A stretch of 64,000 nucleotides of DNA from Phenylobacterium sp. SCN 70-31 (GCF_001724605.1 NZ_MEEX01000015.1:28075-92074); one strand, 5' to 3'; shown: positions 16,969 through 28,500, numbered from the stretch's first letter. Translations and numbers: made by a program. The notes: generated by a model from the letters alone, not told the origin.

Positions 16969-18630
16969 TCAGTTGGCGCCTTCCAGCAGGCGCCTGGCGA
17001 TGACCTGGGCCTGAATCTCGCCGGCCCCCTCGAAGATGTTGAGGATGCGGGCGTCGGCGAGCACGCGGCTGATCGGCGTCTCCACCGCAAAGCCCGTGCC
17101 GCCGTGGATCTGCACCGCATTGTCGGCGGCGGCCCAGGCGATGCGGGCGGCGGTCAGCTTGGCCATCCCGGCCTCGAGGTCGCAGCGGCGGCCCTCGTCC
17201 TTGGCGCGGGCGGCGAACCACGCCAGGCGGCGCGCGCCCAGGATCTCGGCCGCCATCATGGCCAGCTTGTTGGCCACCCGGGGGAAGCGGGCGATCGGCT
17301 CGCCGAACTGGCGCCGGGTCAGGGCGTAGTCCACCGCCAGGTCCAGGGCGTTCTGGGCCACGCCCAGGGCGCGGGCGGCGGTCTGGATGCGGGCGCTCTC
17401 GAAGGTGGCCATGAGCTGGACGAAGCCCTGGCCTTCCTGCCCCCCCAGCAGGTTGGCGTGCGGGACCTCGAAGCCGTCGAAGCCGATCTCGTATTCCTTC
17501 ATGCCCCGATAGCCGATGACCCCGATCTCGCCGCCGGTCATGCCGGGCGCGGGGAAGGGCTGGCCCTCGGTCCCGCGCGGCTTCTCGGCCAGGAACATGG
17601 ACAGGCCCCGATGGTCCTTCCTGTCGGGATCGGTGCGGACCAGCAGCGTCATCAGGTCGGCGCGGGCGGCGTGGGTGATCCAGGTCTTCGCGCCGTAGAC
17701 CTTCCAGACGTCGCCCTCGCGGACGGCGCGGGTGCGGAGGCTTCCGAGGTCTGACCCGGCCTCGGGCTCGGTGAAGACGGCGGTGGGAATGGTGGTCCCG
17801 GCGGTGATGCACGGCAGGAAGCGCTCCTTCTGGGCCGGCGTGCCGTGCGCCAGGATCAGCTCGGCGGCGATCTCGGAGCGGGTGCCCAGAGACCCTGTGC
17901 CGATCCAGCCCCGCGACAGGGCTTCCGACACGACGCACATGGCCACCTTGCCCAGGCCCGAACCGCCCCAGGCCTCGGGCGCGGTCAGGCCGAAGACGCC
18001 CAGGTCGCCGAGCTCCTGCAGCAGGGACAGGGGAATCAGCTCGTCGCGCATGTGCCAGCCGTGGGCGTGGGGGACGATCCTCTCCTCGGTGAAGGCGTGG
18101 AACTGGTCGCGGATCGCCTCCAGGGTCTCGTCCAGGCCGCTGGCCTCCAGCGACGGGCGTCCGCGGGCCTGCTCCAGCAGCTCGACGATCCTGTGCTTGA
18201 CCGCCTGCGACGCGCCGGGCCGCAGCCGGCCCAGGACATGGCTCAGCCGCTCGGCGGGGGCGAAGACGTCGGCCGGGCGGAAGATCTCGCCCTGGTTCAT
18301 CGGGACGCCGCCCTGCAGCTGGCTCAGGTACTCGTGCGCCAGGAGCTGGGCGGGCAGGGCCTCGGCCTCGGTCAGCCGACCCTCGGCCTCCAGCGCGTGC
18401 GCCCACGCCGCGGTCTGGCGCAGCGTCTCGGCGTAGGCCGCGGCCCAGGCCAGGCCGTGCGCCGCATGCTGCTCGGCGTCGACGGCGGCGCGGTCCACCC
18501 GGCCGTCGCGGAGCACCCGTCCGGACACGGCGGCGCCGATGGCCGACGCGAGGCTCGCCGCTTCCGCCGCGGCGTCGTCCAGGAGCCGGGGGAGGTGCGG
18601 CAGGATGAGGGAAGATGGCGTGACGGTCAT
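16969..18630 (-). CDS. mcd: (2S)-methylsuccinyl-CoA dehydrogenase (Mcd)
   Basis: A 553-residue acyl-CoA dehydrogenase with an extra N-terminal domain of about 160 residues. That domain carries the stretches DAEQHAAHGLAWAAAYAE and VPMNQGEIFRPADVF that I recognise from Mcd of the ethylmalonyl-CoA pathway. The dehydrogenase core has FTEPEAGSDLGSLRTRAVRE, MKEYEIGFDGFEVPHANLLGG (partly shown) and ILNIFEGAGEIQAQVIARRLL. Mcd converts methylsuccinyl-CoA to mesaconyl-CoA during acetyl-CoA assimilation. The usual partners (ethylmalonyl-CoA mutase, crotonyl-CoA carboxylase) are not in the window. A close paralogue with another acyl-CoA is possible but less likely given the N-terminal match. Confidence 0.82.
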   Translation of the reverse strand: MTVTPSSLILPHLPRLLDDAAAEAASLASAIGAAVSGRVLRDGRVDRAAVDAEQHAAHGLAWAAAYAETLRQTAAWAHALEAEGRLTEAEALPAQLLAHEYLSQLQGGVPMNQGEIFRPADVFAPAERLSHVLGRLRPGASQAVKHRIVELLEQARGRPSLEASGLDETLEAIRDQFHAFTEERIVPHAHGWHMRDELIPLSLLQELGDLGVFGLTAPEAWGGSGLGKVAMCVVSEALSRGWIGTGSLGTRSEIAAELILAHGTPAQKERFLPCITAGTTIPTAVFTEPEAGSDLGSLRTRAVREGDVWKVYGAKTWITHAARADLMTLLVRTDPDRKDHRGLSMFLAEKPRGTEGQPFPAPGMTGGEIGVIGYRGMKEYEIGFDGFEVPHANLLGGQEGQGFVQLMATFESARIQTAARALGVAQNALDLAVDYALTRRQFGEPIARFPRVANKLAMMAAEILGARRLAWFAARAKDEGRRCDLEAGMAKLTAARIAWAAADNAVQIHGGTGFAVETPISRVLADARILNIFEGAGEIQAQVIARRLLEGAN

Positions 18631-18707
18631 GCCGGCCTTATGCCACGCTTGCGTTGCGTCAGGTCAGGCCGCTTTTCTACGCCAGCCGCAATCCGAGGAA
18701 GCGCTCC

Positions 18708-19334
18708 ATGATCGTCGTCCAACATCTGAACGACTCCCGTTCCCAGCGCGTGCTCTGGCTGCTCGAAGAGCTCGGGACGCCCTACGAGATCAAGTTCTAT
18801 CAGCGCGACGCGACAACCCGCCTGGCGCCGCCCGAACTCTCGGCGGTGCACCCGCTGGGCAAGTCGCCCGTGATCACCGACGACGGGCGCACCGTGCACG
18901 AGTCCGGGGCGATCGTGGACTACATCCTGCGCCGGCACGGCGGCGGGCGGCTGATCCCGGCGACTGGCAGCGACGCGTACGAGGCCTACAGCCAATGGCT
19001 CCACTACGCCGAGGGCTCGGCGATGCTGCCGCTGATGCTCATGCTCTATACGGGCCGCCTGGGCGAAGCCGCCGCGCCGCTCCAGCCGCGCATCGAGAGC
19101 GAGCTGGCCAATCACCTGGGCTATATCGACCGGTCGCTGGCCGGCCGCGACTGGCTGGTGGGCGAGGACATCACCGGCGCCGACATCAACCTGAGCTTCG
19201 TGGGCGAGATCGCGGGCGTCTTCGGCCGCCGGCCCCAGTATCCCAACATCGAGGCCTGGGTGAAGCGCTTCCAGACGCGTCCGGCCTACAAGGCGGCCCT
19301 GGAGAAGGGCGGCGCCTACAGCTACGCGCGGTAG
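18708..19334 (+). CDS. glutathione S-transferase family protein
   Basis: A 208-residue GST-fold protein. The N-terminal thioredoxin-like domain starts MIVVQHLNDSRSQRVLWLLEELG and contains SAVHPLGKSPVITDDG and ESGAIVDYIL, the glutathione-contact region. The C-terminal helical domain has WLVGEDITGADINLSF, the usual folding motif. ATG 18708 follows GAGGAAGCG and is preferred to the longer reading. It is divergent from mcd and converges on an alpha/beta hydrolase. The role is probably detoxification or isomerisation; no substrate is indicated. Confidence 0.9.
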   Translation: MIVVQHLNDSRSQRVLWLLEELGTPYEIKFYQRDATTRLAPPELSAVHPLGKSPVITDDGRTVHESGAIVDYILRRHGGGRLIPATGSDAYEAYSQWLHYAEGSAMLPLMLMLYTGRLGEAAAPLQPRIESELANHLGYIDRSLAGRDWLVGEDITGADINLSFVGEIAGVFGRRPQYPNIEAWVKRFQTRPAYKAALEKGGAYSYAR

Positions 19335-19347
19335 GTCCGGCGACGGC

Positions 19348-20145
19348 TCATTCGAACGGCGGGAAGTCGTCCTCGTCGGGGATGCCGTCCAGGAAGTCGA
19401 GGACCGCCGCCTTCAGCGCTCCGTGCGGGATGGCCGAGAAGTGGTCGCAGCCCGGCAGGCTCTTGCCCTTGCCATAGGGGAAGACGGCGGCCAGCTCGGC
19501 CGGATCGCCGGCCAGGTCGTCCCGGGCGCCGGCCACGACCAGCACGGGCATGGGCAGGCGGCCCAGCGCCGCACGATCCAGAGGCGGGCTGACCGCGGCC
19601 GACGAGGCGGCCAGGGCCTTCCGATCCTCGCCCTGCTCGTCGGCGAAGTGGCGGAAGCTCTTCAGGAAGTCGTTCTCGATGGTCTCGGGGTCGTCCGTCC
19701 CCATGGCCTGGGCCATCGCTTCGGCGGCGCCGGGCCGCGGCGGATCGAACAGCTTGCCGCCGACGCCGCCCAGCACGAGGTTCGAGACCCGATCCGGGGC
19801 GTCCAGGGCGAGCTGCATCGCCGTGCGCGTGCCCATCGAGTAGCCGAACACGTCGCAGCGCCCGACGCCCAGGTGGTCCAGCAGCGCCAGCGCGTCGGCG
19901 GCCAGATTCTGGCGGCCGTAGTCGGCGGGGTCGTGGCTCTTGACGCTCTCGCCGTGGCCGCGCTGGTCCAGGGCGATCACCCGGGTCCCGCGCCGTTCGA
20001 AGGCCGTGTACCAGCCGGTGCGCTTCCAGCCCTCGGCCCGGTTGGACGCGAAGCCGTGCAGCAGCAGCACGGTCCGTTGCGCGCCGCCCGGCGGGGCGAT
20101 GTCGTCGTAGGCGAGGGTGACGCCGTTCAGGGTGGTGATGGTCAT
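19348..20145 (-). CDS. alpha/beta hydrolase
   Basis: A 265-residue cytoplasmic hydrolase with no signal peptide. The oxyanion loop is LLLHGFASNRAEGWKRTGW. The nucleophile elbow is GYSMG, a likely acid lies in VVAGARDDLAGD, and the catalytic histidine is in LPGCDHFSAIPHG. Start ATG 20143-20145 gives MTITTLNGVTLAYDD, the usual opening of the family. Its 3' end lies 13 bp from the converging GST gene. The substrate is unknown; esters, lactones or C-C bonds are all possible in this fold. Confidence 0.88.
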   Translation of the reverse strand: MTITTLNGVTLAYDDIAPPGGAQRTVLLLHGFASNRAEGWKRTGWYTAFERRGTRVIALDQRGHGESVKSHDPADYGRQNLAADALALLDHLGVGRCDVFGYSMGTRTAMQLALDAPDRVSNLVLGGVGGKLFDPPRPGAAEAMAQAMGTDDPETIENDFLKSFRHFADEQGEDRKALAASSAAVSPPLDRAALGRLPMPVLVVAGARDDLAGDPAELAAVFPYGKGKSLPGCDHFSAIPHGALKAAVLDFLDGIPDEDDFPPFE

Positions 20146-20223
20146 GGGGCGGGACCGTAAGGCCGGTGCGGCCACGCCGTCCACTGTCCACGCCGTCCTT
20201 TGGCGGCAGCTTCAGGTTGGACG

Positions 20224-21102
20224 TCAGGGCGCGCGTCCCGTCCACTCCCAGTGCCAGGGCTCGAACAGATAGTTCACGAATCCGAACCGGGCGGCGTTCG
20301 CGACCAGCCAGCCGTAGGCGGCTGTGCCGCTCATGTGCCGGCGGCTGGGCGCGGCGGTGGAATCGGCGCCGAATCCCTCCGCGTGGCCGACGTAGAGGTC
20401 GAGGGCCATGCCGGTGCGGTGCGCCGAGCAGCGGGCGCGGGCGATCCCGTCGCAGTTCCCCTCGGCCAGGCAGCGCGCGGCGTCCAGGGTCGGGCTGCGA
20501 TAGCCGGAGAAGGGGCGCAGCGCATCCGGGTCGGCGGCGATGGCCGGCTCCTCCTCGCGGGCGGCGGCGACCATGCGCCGCCAGGCGTCCAGCGCCGCGG
20601 GATGCGCCCAGACGGCCTTGTCGCCCAGGGCCTCGGCCGGGCGGAAGGCGGCGATCACCTCGGCGGTCTCGGGACACGCGCCGGCCGCCACGCGGGCCAC
20701 GAACGGCCGCGCCGCCTGGGACCGGACGCGGAAGGCCTCGAAGGCGACAGGAGTCATCAGGCCGTCGGCGGGCAGGCCTTCGCGCCCCTGCCAGGCCGCC
20801 AGCGCCGCGGCGAAGCCCTCGCTGCCCGGCGGGCAGCGTGTCGCGAGCGTCTGGGACAGCGCCGGCGCATAGGCGGCCCAGCCCGTCTCCGCACGGCCGA
20901 AGGGCGCCCAGACCAGGGTCTCGAGCGATCCGGCGTTGGCTTCGGCCGCGGCGGTCCAGCCGGGAGCGGCGCAGTGGTCGGTCGCCCGCGCCGCGCCTGC
21001 GCCGAGCGATGCGGCCAGCGCCACCGCACAGGCGCCGGCCCAAGCGCCTGCCCAGGCGCCTGTGGGGCGGATCGAGGCCCGGCGCGGGCCTAGCTGCGCC
21101 AC
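20224..21102 (-). CDS. M15-family D-alanyl-D-alanine carboxypeptidase-like protein
   Basis: About 292 residues with an N-terminal hydrophobic export segment (GACAVALAASLGAGAARA) and a C-terminal VanY/M15 domain. The zinc-site motifs are CSAHRTGMALDLYVG (His and Asp ligands) and FEPWHWEW (catalytic Glu and third ligand). It should trim peptidoglycan stem peptides in the periplasm. The start is uncertain: no ATG is suitably placed, and the GTG at 21102, overlapping the end of the Rieske gene by 13 nt, is the best candidate. The overlap suggests coupled translation with the oxygenase, although no functional link is obvious. Confidence 0.78.
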   Translation of the reverse strand: MAQLGPRRASIRPTGAWAGAWAGACAVALAASLGAGAARATDHCAAPGWTAAAEANAGSLETLVWAPFGRAETGWAAYAPALSQTLATRCPPGSEGFAAALAAWQGREGLPADGLMTPVAFEAFRVRSQAARPFVARVAAGACPETAEVIAAFRPAEALGDKAVWAHPAALDAWRRMVAAAREEEPAIAADPDALRPFSGYRSPTLDAARCLAEGNCDGIARARCSAHRTGMALDLYVGHAEGFGADSTAAPSRRHMSGTAAYGWLVANAARFGFVNYLFEPWHWEWTGRAP

Positions 21103-22181
21103 CGCAGGGTCGCCGGCTTGACGGGATTCTCGAACGGCCGGCCCTCGCGGCGGCTCGCCGCCCATTCCCGCTTCAGCGCCTGGTACCACTTGGCCTGGCG
21201 GTCGGCGTCGTCGATCCACAGCAGGGTGGGATCGTGCTTCAGGCCCTGGTTCTGGAGTTCGACCATGTGCGCGTCCTGGCGCAGGAACGTGCGCGCCATC
21301 ACGCCCACCACGGGCTTGAGGAGGCCCAGGGCCGGGTGGTCGGACCAGACGATCTGGCTCACCTGGGTCCGGTGGGCGTCCAGCGGCGTCAGGCCGGTGA
21401 GCGAAAGCACCTGCCGCTTTCCCACCGTCACATGCTCCCAGCGCAGGCCCGGCAGGCGGAACACGATCTCGGTCTCGGGGCGGCCGCCCAGGATGGCGTA
21501 GGCGCGGCTGTTGCTGGACGGCGCGTGTCTCACCATGGCGAAGCCGGCCTCGCGCGGTTCGAACCGCTTTTCCTTGTCGTGCATGCTGGCGGCCGTCCGC
21601 CACCACCACTGGCGATGCACATAGGGCCCGTGGGCCGGGTCCATCAGGCCCACGACCGCCTGGTCGATGTGGGCGTCGAAGACCATACGGTCCACCAGTT
21701 TGGGCGCCCCCCCCACCACGCCGGGGAAGGTGGGCGGCGGGTGGTCGGGTTCGCCCTCGGGCGCGCCGCCGACCCAGACGAAGATCAGGCCCTGGCTCTC
21801 GACGATCGGATAGCGGCGCACGCGGATTCGCGCGACGTCCATCGTCTGGTCCGCCGTCAGCGAGGGGATCGCCGAACAGGCGCCGTCGGCCCGGAAGCGC
21901 CAGCCGTGATAGGGGCAGGCGATGCTCTCCACCCCGAAGGCGTCGCGATGAAACGCGCCGGCCGAGAGCGGCGCGGCGCGGTGGGGACAGACGTCGCGCA
22001 GCGCGAAGAGCTGGCCGCCCGGCGAGCGGCCCAGCACCACCGGTTCGCCCAGCAGGTCCATGTGGATCGGCCGCCCGGGCTTCAGGTCCCGGTCCAGCGC
22101 CGCCAGATACCAGGTGTCGGTCAGGAATCCCTGGCCGAACCGGGCGTCGGCGCGGACCGTGCGCGGGCTACCGTCGGGCAT
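21090..22181 (-). CDS. Rieske-type aromatic ring-hydroxylating oxygenase, alpha subunit
   Basis: A 363-residue Rieske non-heme iron oxygenase. The [2Fe-2S] ligands are C65-P-H67 (CPHRAAPLS) and C89-P-Y-H92 (CPYHGWRF). The mononuclear iron region is seen in DAHIDQAVVGLMDPAHGPYVH. ATG 22181 (MPDGSPRTV) is chosen because upstream sequence lacks homology and holds a terminator. It resembles single-component-type oxygenases that borrow reductase partners; none lies next to it, although a ferredoxin and reductase are encoded at 55763-57346. The substrate cannot be assigned. Confidence 0.88.
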   Translation of the reverse strand: MPDGSPRTVRADARFGQGFLTDTWYLAALDRDLKPGRPIHMDLLGEPVVLGRSPGGQLFALRDVCPHRAAPLSAGAFHRDAFGVESIACPYHGWRFRADGACSAIPSLTADQTMDVARIRVRRYPIVESQGLIFVWVGGAPEGEPDHPPPTFPGVVGGAPKLVDRMVFDAHIDQAVVGLMDPAHGPYVHRQWWWRTAASMHDKEKRFEPREAGFAMVRHAPSSNSRAYAILGGRPETEIVFRLPGLRWEHVTVGKRQVLSLTGLTPLDAHRTQVSQIVWSDHPALGLLKPVVGVMARTFLRQDAHMVELQNQGLKHDPTLLWIDDADRQAKWYQALKREWAASRREGRPFENPVKPATLRWRS

Positions 22182-22306
22182 CTGCTTCCATAGGGCTGAG
22201 GTCACTCCTGCGGCGATTCCCGGAACTGGAACGCGGGGCCAGGGCGGCCATTTCGCCACGAAACGCGGCCGGCTCCAAGCGACTGTCCCGGTGCGGGCGA
22301 CGCCGG

Positions 22307-22342
22307 CCAAACCAAAGGGCGGCCGCCTCGCAGCGACCGCCC
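22307..22342 (-). terminator. intrinsic terminator after ftsH
   Basis: On the minus strand a GGGCGG stem with inner GCG pairs and a small loop is followed by TTTGGTTTGG, 54 bp beyond the ftsH stop codon. The T-tract is interrupted by G's but suits a factor-independent stop. Confidence 0.6.
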
Positions 22343-22395
22343 CCTGGTTGTTCTGCTTCGGGCTGTTCCGTTTCGGGTCGTGCCGTCGCCGGCGG

Positions 22396-24282
<1,887 letters not shown>

Positions 24283-24397
24283 AGACGACCGTTCCCAGGT
24301 AAGCGGCGCATGTCAGACCACAGATAGGACGCCGACCGACGACATGCCATTCGGCGCATTGACGCCGCGACCCTACACCGCGGCATGACCAGATACG

Positions 24398-24426
24398 CAA
24401 AAAGGGCCGCGCCGGCGGCGCAGCCC
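24398..24426 (-). terminator. intrinsic terminator after rpsU
   Basis: On the minus strand GGGCTGCGCC, a GCC loop and GGCGCGGCCC form a 10-position stem with one mismatch, followed directly by TTTTT. This is a textbook factor-independent terminator, 52 bp past the rpsU stop. Confidence 0.85.
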
Positions 24427-24478
24427 TTCAGATAAGCATCATTCGTGCCAGCTTTTAGGCCCGTGGTGGCCCAAGGAC

Positions 24479-24712
24479 TTACCGCGACGGCTTCTTCGGC
24501 GCGGCGATCAGGCCTTCGCGCTGGGCGCGCTTGCGGGCCAGCTTCCGGGCGCGGCGGACGGCTTCGGCCTTCTGGCGCGCGCGCTTCTCGGAGGGCTTTT
24601 CGTAGTGGACGTGCCGCTTCATCTCGCGGAACGAGCCTTCGCGCTGCATCTTCTTCTTCAGCGCCTTCAGGGCCTGATCGACGTTGTTGTCGCGGACGAA
24701 AATCTGAACCAG
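24479..24712 (-). CDS. rpsU: 30S ribosomal protein S21 with an apparent CTG start
   Basis: A 77-residue basic protein reading (M)[20 protein letters not shown] and ending [10 protein letters not shown], unmistakably bS21. No ATG, GTG or TTG exists in frame between the first conserved residues and the upstream in-frame TAG. The only usable start is the CTG at 24710-24712, immediately before the conserved VQIFV, and an AGGAGAGG ribosome site lies 8 nt upstream of it. S21 takes part in mRNA selection on the 30S subunit. An inefficient start codon might tune its level. A sequencing error is a less likely explanation. Confidence 0.93.
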   Translation of the reverse strand: MVQIFVRDNNVDQALKALKKKMQREGSFREMKRHVHYEKPSEKRARQKAEAVRRARKLARKRAQREGLIAAPKKPSR

Positions 24713-24785
24713 AGGAACCTCTCCTGCCTACGCTAGCCGCCCGCCTCCGCCGGCTGAAAGGCGGCGAGCGTGCAAAAATGGATCG

Positions 24786-24807
24786 CCCGAAGGTGTTACC
24801 CTTCGGG
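24786..24807. terminator. hairpin downstream of ydbL
   Basis: CCCGAAGG and CCTTCGGG enclose loop TGTTAC. On the minus strand the stem is followed after six bases by TTTTT, fitting a terminator for ydbH-ynbE-ydbL; on the plus strand it is followed by TTT. Confidence 0.6.
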
Positions 24808-24938
24808 TTTGAGGGCGGGCTGATACCAGAAGCGATGGTCGGTGTCCACGGGACTCGCTGTGCGCAGGACCGCCAAAGGACGCGCGGCGGCGAGCGCCGC
24901 CTGGAAGGCGGGCGCCCGCGCCGCCGGGGTCCGAAACC

Positions 24939-25301
24939 CTACTTCCGGGTCCAGGCCCCGCCCGCAGGCTTGTAGTACTCGCCCGGCTTCAGGAGCGACT
25001 GGACGACGGTGTTGTAGGCCGATGCGCCCGCCGCGGCTTCGGACACGCCGTTCTTGGCCGCGGCTTCGCGGTAGAGCTGGGCGCGGCCGGCGTTGATCTC
25101 GGCCACCGCCGCCTGGATCGCGGGGTCGGACGCCGGCTTCACGAAGCCGAGGAAGCCGTCGGCCTGTTCGCCGACCACGCCCTGAGCCTTGGCCGCGTCG
25201 ACCACGGACTTGCTGTTGGCCGACTGGGCGACCGCCGGCTGGGCGAGGGTGAGGGCGGCCAGAACGGCGGCGCCTACGTTGAAGAAATCGGTCTTTTGCA
25301 T
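24939..25301 (-). CDS. ydbL: YdbL family (DUF1318) periplasmic protein
   Basis: A 120-residue exported protein with signal peptide MQKTDFFNVGAAVLAALTLAQPAVAQ. The DUF1318 core holds AKAQGVVGEQADGFLGFV and IQAAVAEINAGRAQLYREAAAKNG. In Escherichia coli YdbL assists the YdbH-YnbE intermembrane system. Here it is the last gene of ydbH-ynbE-ydbL, 19 bp after ynbE, the same order as in enterobacteria, which strongly supports the call. Confidence 0.87.
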   Translation of the reverse strand: MQKTDFFNVGAAVLAALTLAQPAVAQSANSKSVVDAAKAQGVVGEQADGFLGFVKPASDPAIQAAVAEINAGRAQLYREAAAKNGVSEAAAGASAYNTVVQSLLKPGEYYKPAGGAWTRK

Positions 25302-25320
25302 CTGTCGGTCTCCTCTCCCG

Positions 25321-25518
25321 TCAGAAGAGGTTGGGGTTCTTCTGGATGAGGGCCTTGACGTCCTCGTCCAGTTGCAGCCGGACGTTGGCGTCCAGTTTCG
25401 CGTAGATGGTGATGGGCGCGACCTCGACCCGCACGGTCGGGGCGCAGGCCGAAAGGCCCGCGAGCGCCAGGCTGGCCAGCGCGGGCACGACGACGGCCTT
25501 GGCGGCGGCGATCCTCAT
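25321..25518 (-). CDS. ynbE: YnbE family lipoprotein
   Basis: A 65-residue lipoprotein. A hydrophobic leader ends in the lipobox LSAC with the acylated cysteine at residue 25. The mature part is short and rich in beta-forming residues (PTVRVEVAPITIYAKLDANVRLQLDEDVKALI). YnbE of Escherichia coli stacks on YdbH to complete a bridge between the inner and outer membranes. The gene lies 38 bp after ydbH and 19 bp before ydbL. Confidence 0.88.
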   Translation of the reverse strand: MRIAAAKAVVVPALASLALAGLSACAPTVRVEVAPITIYAKLDANVRLQLDEDVKALIQKNPNLF

Positions 25519-25556
25519 GGGGCGATATTCCTCATCATGTCTCCAAATCTGAAGCT

Positions 25557-28500
25557 TCAGGGCTGAACGGGACCTGAACTGCGCGCCTTCTGGAAGTCCA
25601 TCCAGTCCGAGACGAGATCGTCCAGGTTCAATGTGGTGTCGAGGGTCAGGTTCACGCCCGTTCCCGAGGGCAGCGGCAGTTTGCGGCCCAGGAAGCGGCG
25701 CTGGATCAGGTCCATGAGGGTCAGGCGGATTTCCTGCTTCTGCGGCGGATCGTGGCGGCCGACGATGTGGAACAGGAGACCCAGACGGCCGTCCTCGCGG
25801 CTGGCGAGCGTCAGGTCGAGGGTCTGGAACGCCAGGTTCTCCATGGCCTGGTAGGCGAAGTCGGTGAAGGTCTCGTTGGGGTCGGGCGCGCCGGGCGGCG
25901 CGGCGTCCGCCGGCACGCCGCCGGCGGCGACTCCCGTCAGGGCCGCGCGGTCGATCGACAGCCGGCCCGGCTGGTCGGCATGGAGTTCGCCGCCCGAGAT
26001 GCGGATGCGGGACCCGGCCATCTCGAACGGGATGCGGCCGCTGACCTTGGCGTCCAGATCCACCTTGTCGCCGAACGGCGAGGCCTCGACGATGTCGTGG
26101 AGCTGCACGCCCTCGACGATCAGCACCCCGCGCGTCGGCGCGCCGGGCGCCAGCGGCACCTCCAGCGTTTCGACCCGCACCTTGCCGCCGCCGACGCTCG
26201 CCTCGCCGCCCTCGACCTTCAGAAGGTTGTCGGCCAGCTCGAAGCGCGCCGTGAGCGCGCTCAGCACGACCATGGACTGGACCTCGTCCACCGCCAGCTC
26301 CTGGCCCGGCGCGGCCTTGAGCGGCGCCAGGCTGGAGAAGGCGATCTGGCCCCGCAGCCCCTTCACCGGTCCCGCGGGGCTGCGGAAGTCGAGGCCCGGG
26401 ATACTGACGACGCCCGAACTGGCCGAGCCTTCGGGCGACCAGTCGAACCGGCCCGAGAATTTCGCCGACCCGACCGCCGGCGCGCCGACCGCTTCGGCCA
26501 GGGGGGAGAGATCGGCCGGCTGGAGTCCGCCCTCGGAGAAAGTCAGCATCTCGGTCTCGATGACCGCGACGCCCAGGCCCAGACGGCCGTCCTGGGTGAC
26601 GAGGGCCGTTCCCAGCGGCGCGCCGTCCGGGCGGCGGAAGGCGAGGTCCGCGCGCCAGATGAACTCGGACAGCGTCACCTCCCCGTCCATCAGGAAGGGA
26701 TTGAACCGCCGCTCGGGCGCCAGGTCCTCCTGGCGCGCGGAGGTCACGTCGATGCGGGCCGTCACCTCGGCGCCCCGGCCCTGCGCCAGCACCCGGCCGG
26801 CGCCGTCGGTCACCAGACCCTGGACGAACGGCGCGGCCGCCCGCACGCCCTCGGCGCGGCCCGCCACGCGCCAGCCGCCCCCGCGCACCGCAAGGACCGG
26901 CCCGCCCGCCGGGCACAGGCGGCCCGAAAGGTCGGTGATGTCGTTGGCGCCGAAGTCCAGTTCCGCGGCGCCGATGGCGACGCAGCGATCGGCGGCGAAG
27001 CTCAGGTCGCCGTCGGCCACGGTCAGGCGGCCCGAGGCGTCCACCTTTCCCTCCCGCAGGAACCCGAACGAGCCGGCCGCCCGCAGGCGTCCGTCGAGCA
27101 CGGCTCCGTTCGCGGTCGACGTCACGCGCGCGACCTCGGCGTCCACCTGAGGCAGGCCCCCGCCGTTCACCGACAGGACGAAGGCTCCCCCGTCCGGGCC
27201 GAAGACGGGCGTCCCGGCGCGCCGGGCGGACAGCCGTGCGACCGCGCCGCTGGCCGCCACGACCTGGGCAGGTTGATCCAGGGCGACCGTCAGGCGCGCG
27301 CCGTCCAGCCTGACGCGGACGCTGGGCGCGCTCAGCCGGACGTCCCGCGCGGCCCGCTTCATCGCCGCGACTTCGGCGCTGTCGCCCGCGACGGCCGGCC
27401 CGAGCCCGCGCCAGGCGCCGCGGGCCGCGAGCGCGGCGGTCAGGTCGGCCTTCACGCCCGCCGCGGCGGCCTCGACCGGCCCCCGGGCCTCGGCTGCGAC
27501 CGTCTTCAGATCCAGGTCCGCCGCCGCGACGCGCCCGGCCGTCGCCTTGGCCACGACGGGTCCGCTCACCTTGTCTCCACCTGCGCGGGTCCACCGCACG
27601 GCGTCCGAGGCGAGGGCGATCCCCAGGCCCTCGACTTCACCTTCGGGCGCCGAGACGCGCGCCGCCGCGGCGTCGGCGGCCAGCCGCCCCTCGACGGCGA
27701 GATCCGGGATCCAGCCCCGCGCCTGACCCGTGAACGTCGCCGTCACCTTGGCCTCCGACAGCCGGCGTCCCGCGTTCGCGGCGGACGCCGCCGTGAACTC
27801 GAACCGGGCGCCGATCGCGCCGTCGCCCTTCCGGGTCTTCAGGTCGGGATAGGGCGCCTGGAGGGTCAGGACGACCCGCCCGTCTTCCGCGGTCGCTTCG
27901 CCGATCCGGGCGCGGGCGAATGGCAGCGTGGCCGAGAGGTCGATGCGGTCGGCGCGGGTGATCTCCCGCACCACGCCTGCGCCCGTCGCCACCTCGAAGC
28001 CGGGGCCGCGCAGACTGGCGGGCGCCGTGGTTGCGCTGAGGCTCTGGAGTCGGCCGTCCTGCACGCGGGCGTCGGCGACGGCGCGAACCGGGCCATAGTC
28101 CGTGTCCAGGACCAGCACGCCGCCGTCCACGTCGATCCGCGGCTGGGTCGCGTCGGGGCGGGGCGGCCGACTCAGGAACTCCTTCACCAGCGGGTCCAGC
28201 GGCCCCATCCGCAACTGACCGTCCCGGAACGCCGCGCGGAGTTCGGGCTTGCGGAGGGCGACCGAGCGCACGTCCAGTCCGCCAAGGCCCAGTCGGTAGC
28301 GGACGTCCACCTGATCCGCCCGGAAGGTGGGCTGCGCGGGATCTCCGACCCACAGCCGCGCCGCGAACCGGCCGGGACCGATCTCCTGCACCTCGACCTG
28401 GGACGCGACGCCTTTCGAGCGCAGCCACCCGGTCAGCGCCTCGCGCGCTAGGGCCTTGCGGTTGAGCCAGGTGAGCCCGGTCGCCAGCACGAGCGCCACG

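Noticed and set aside
25752..28451. 899-codon plus-strand frame opposite ydbH
   Set aside because: Antisense artefact of GC-rich third positions; ydbH has a membrane anchor, family motifs and operon context.
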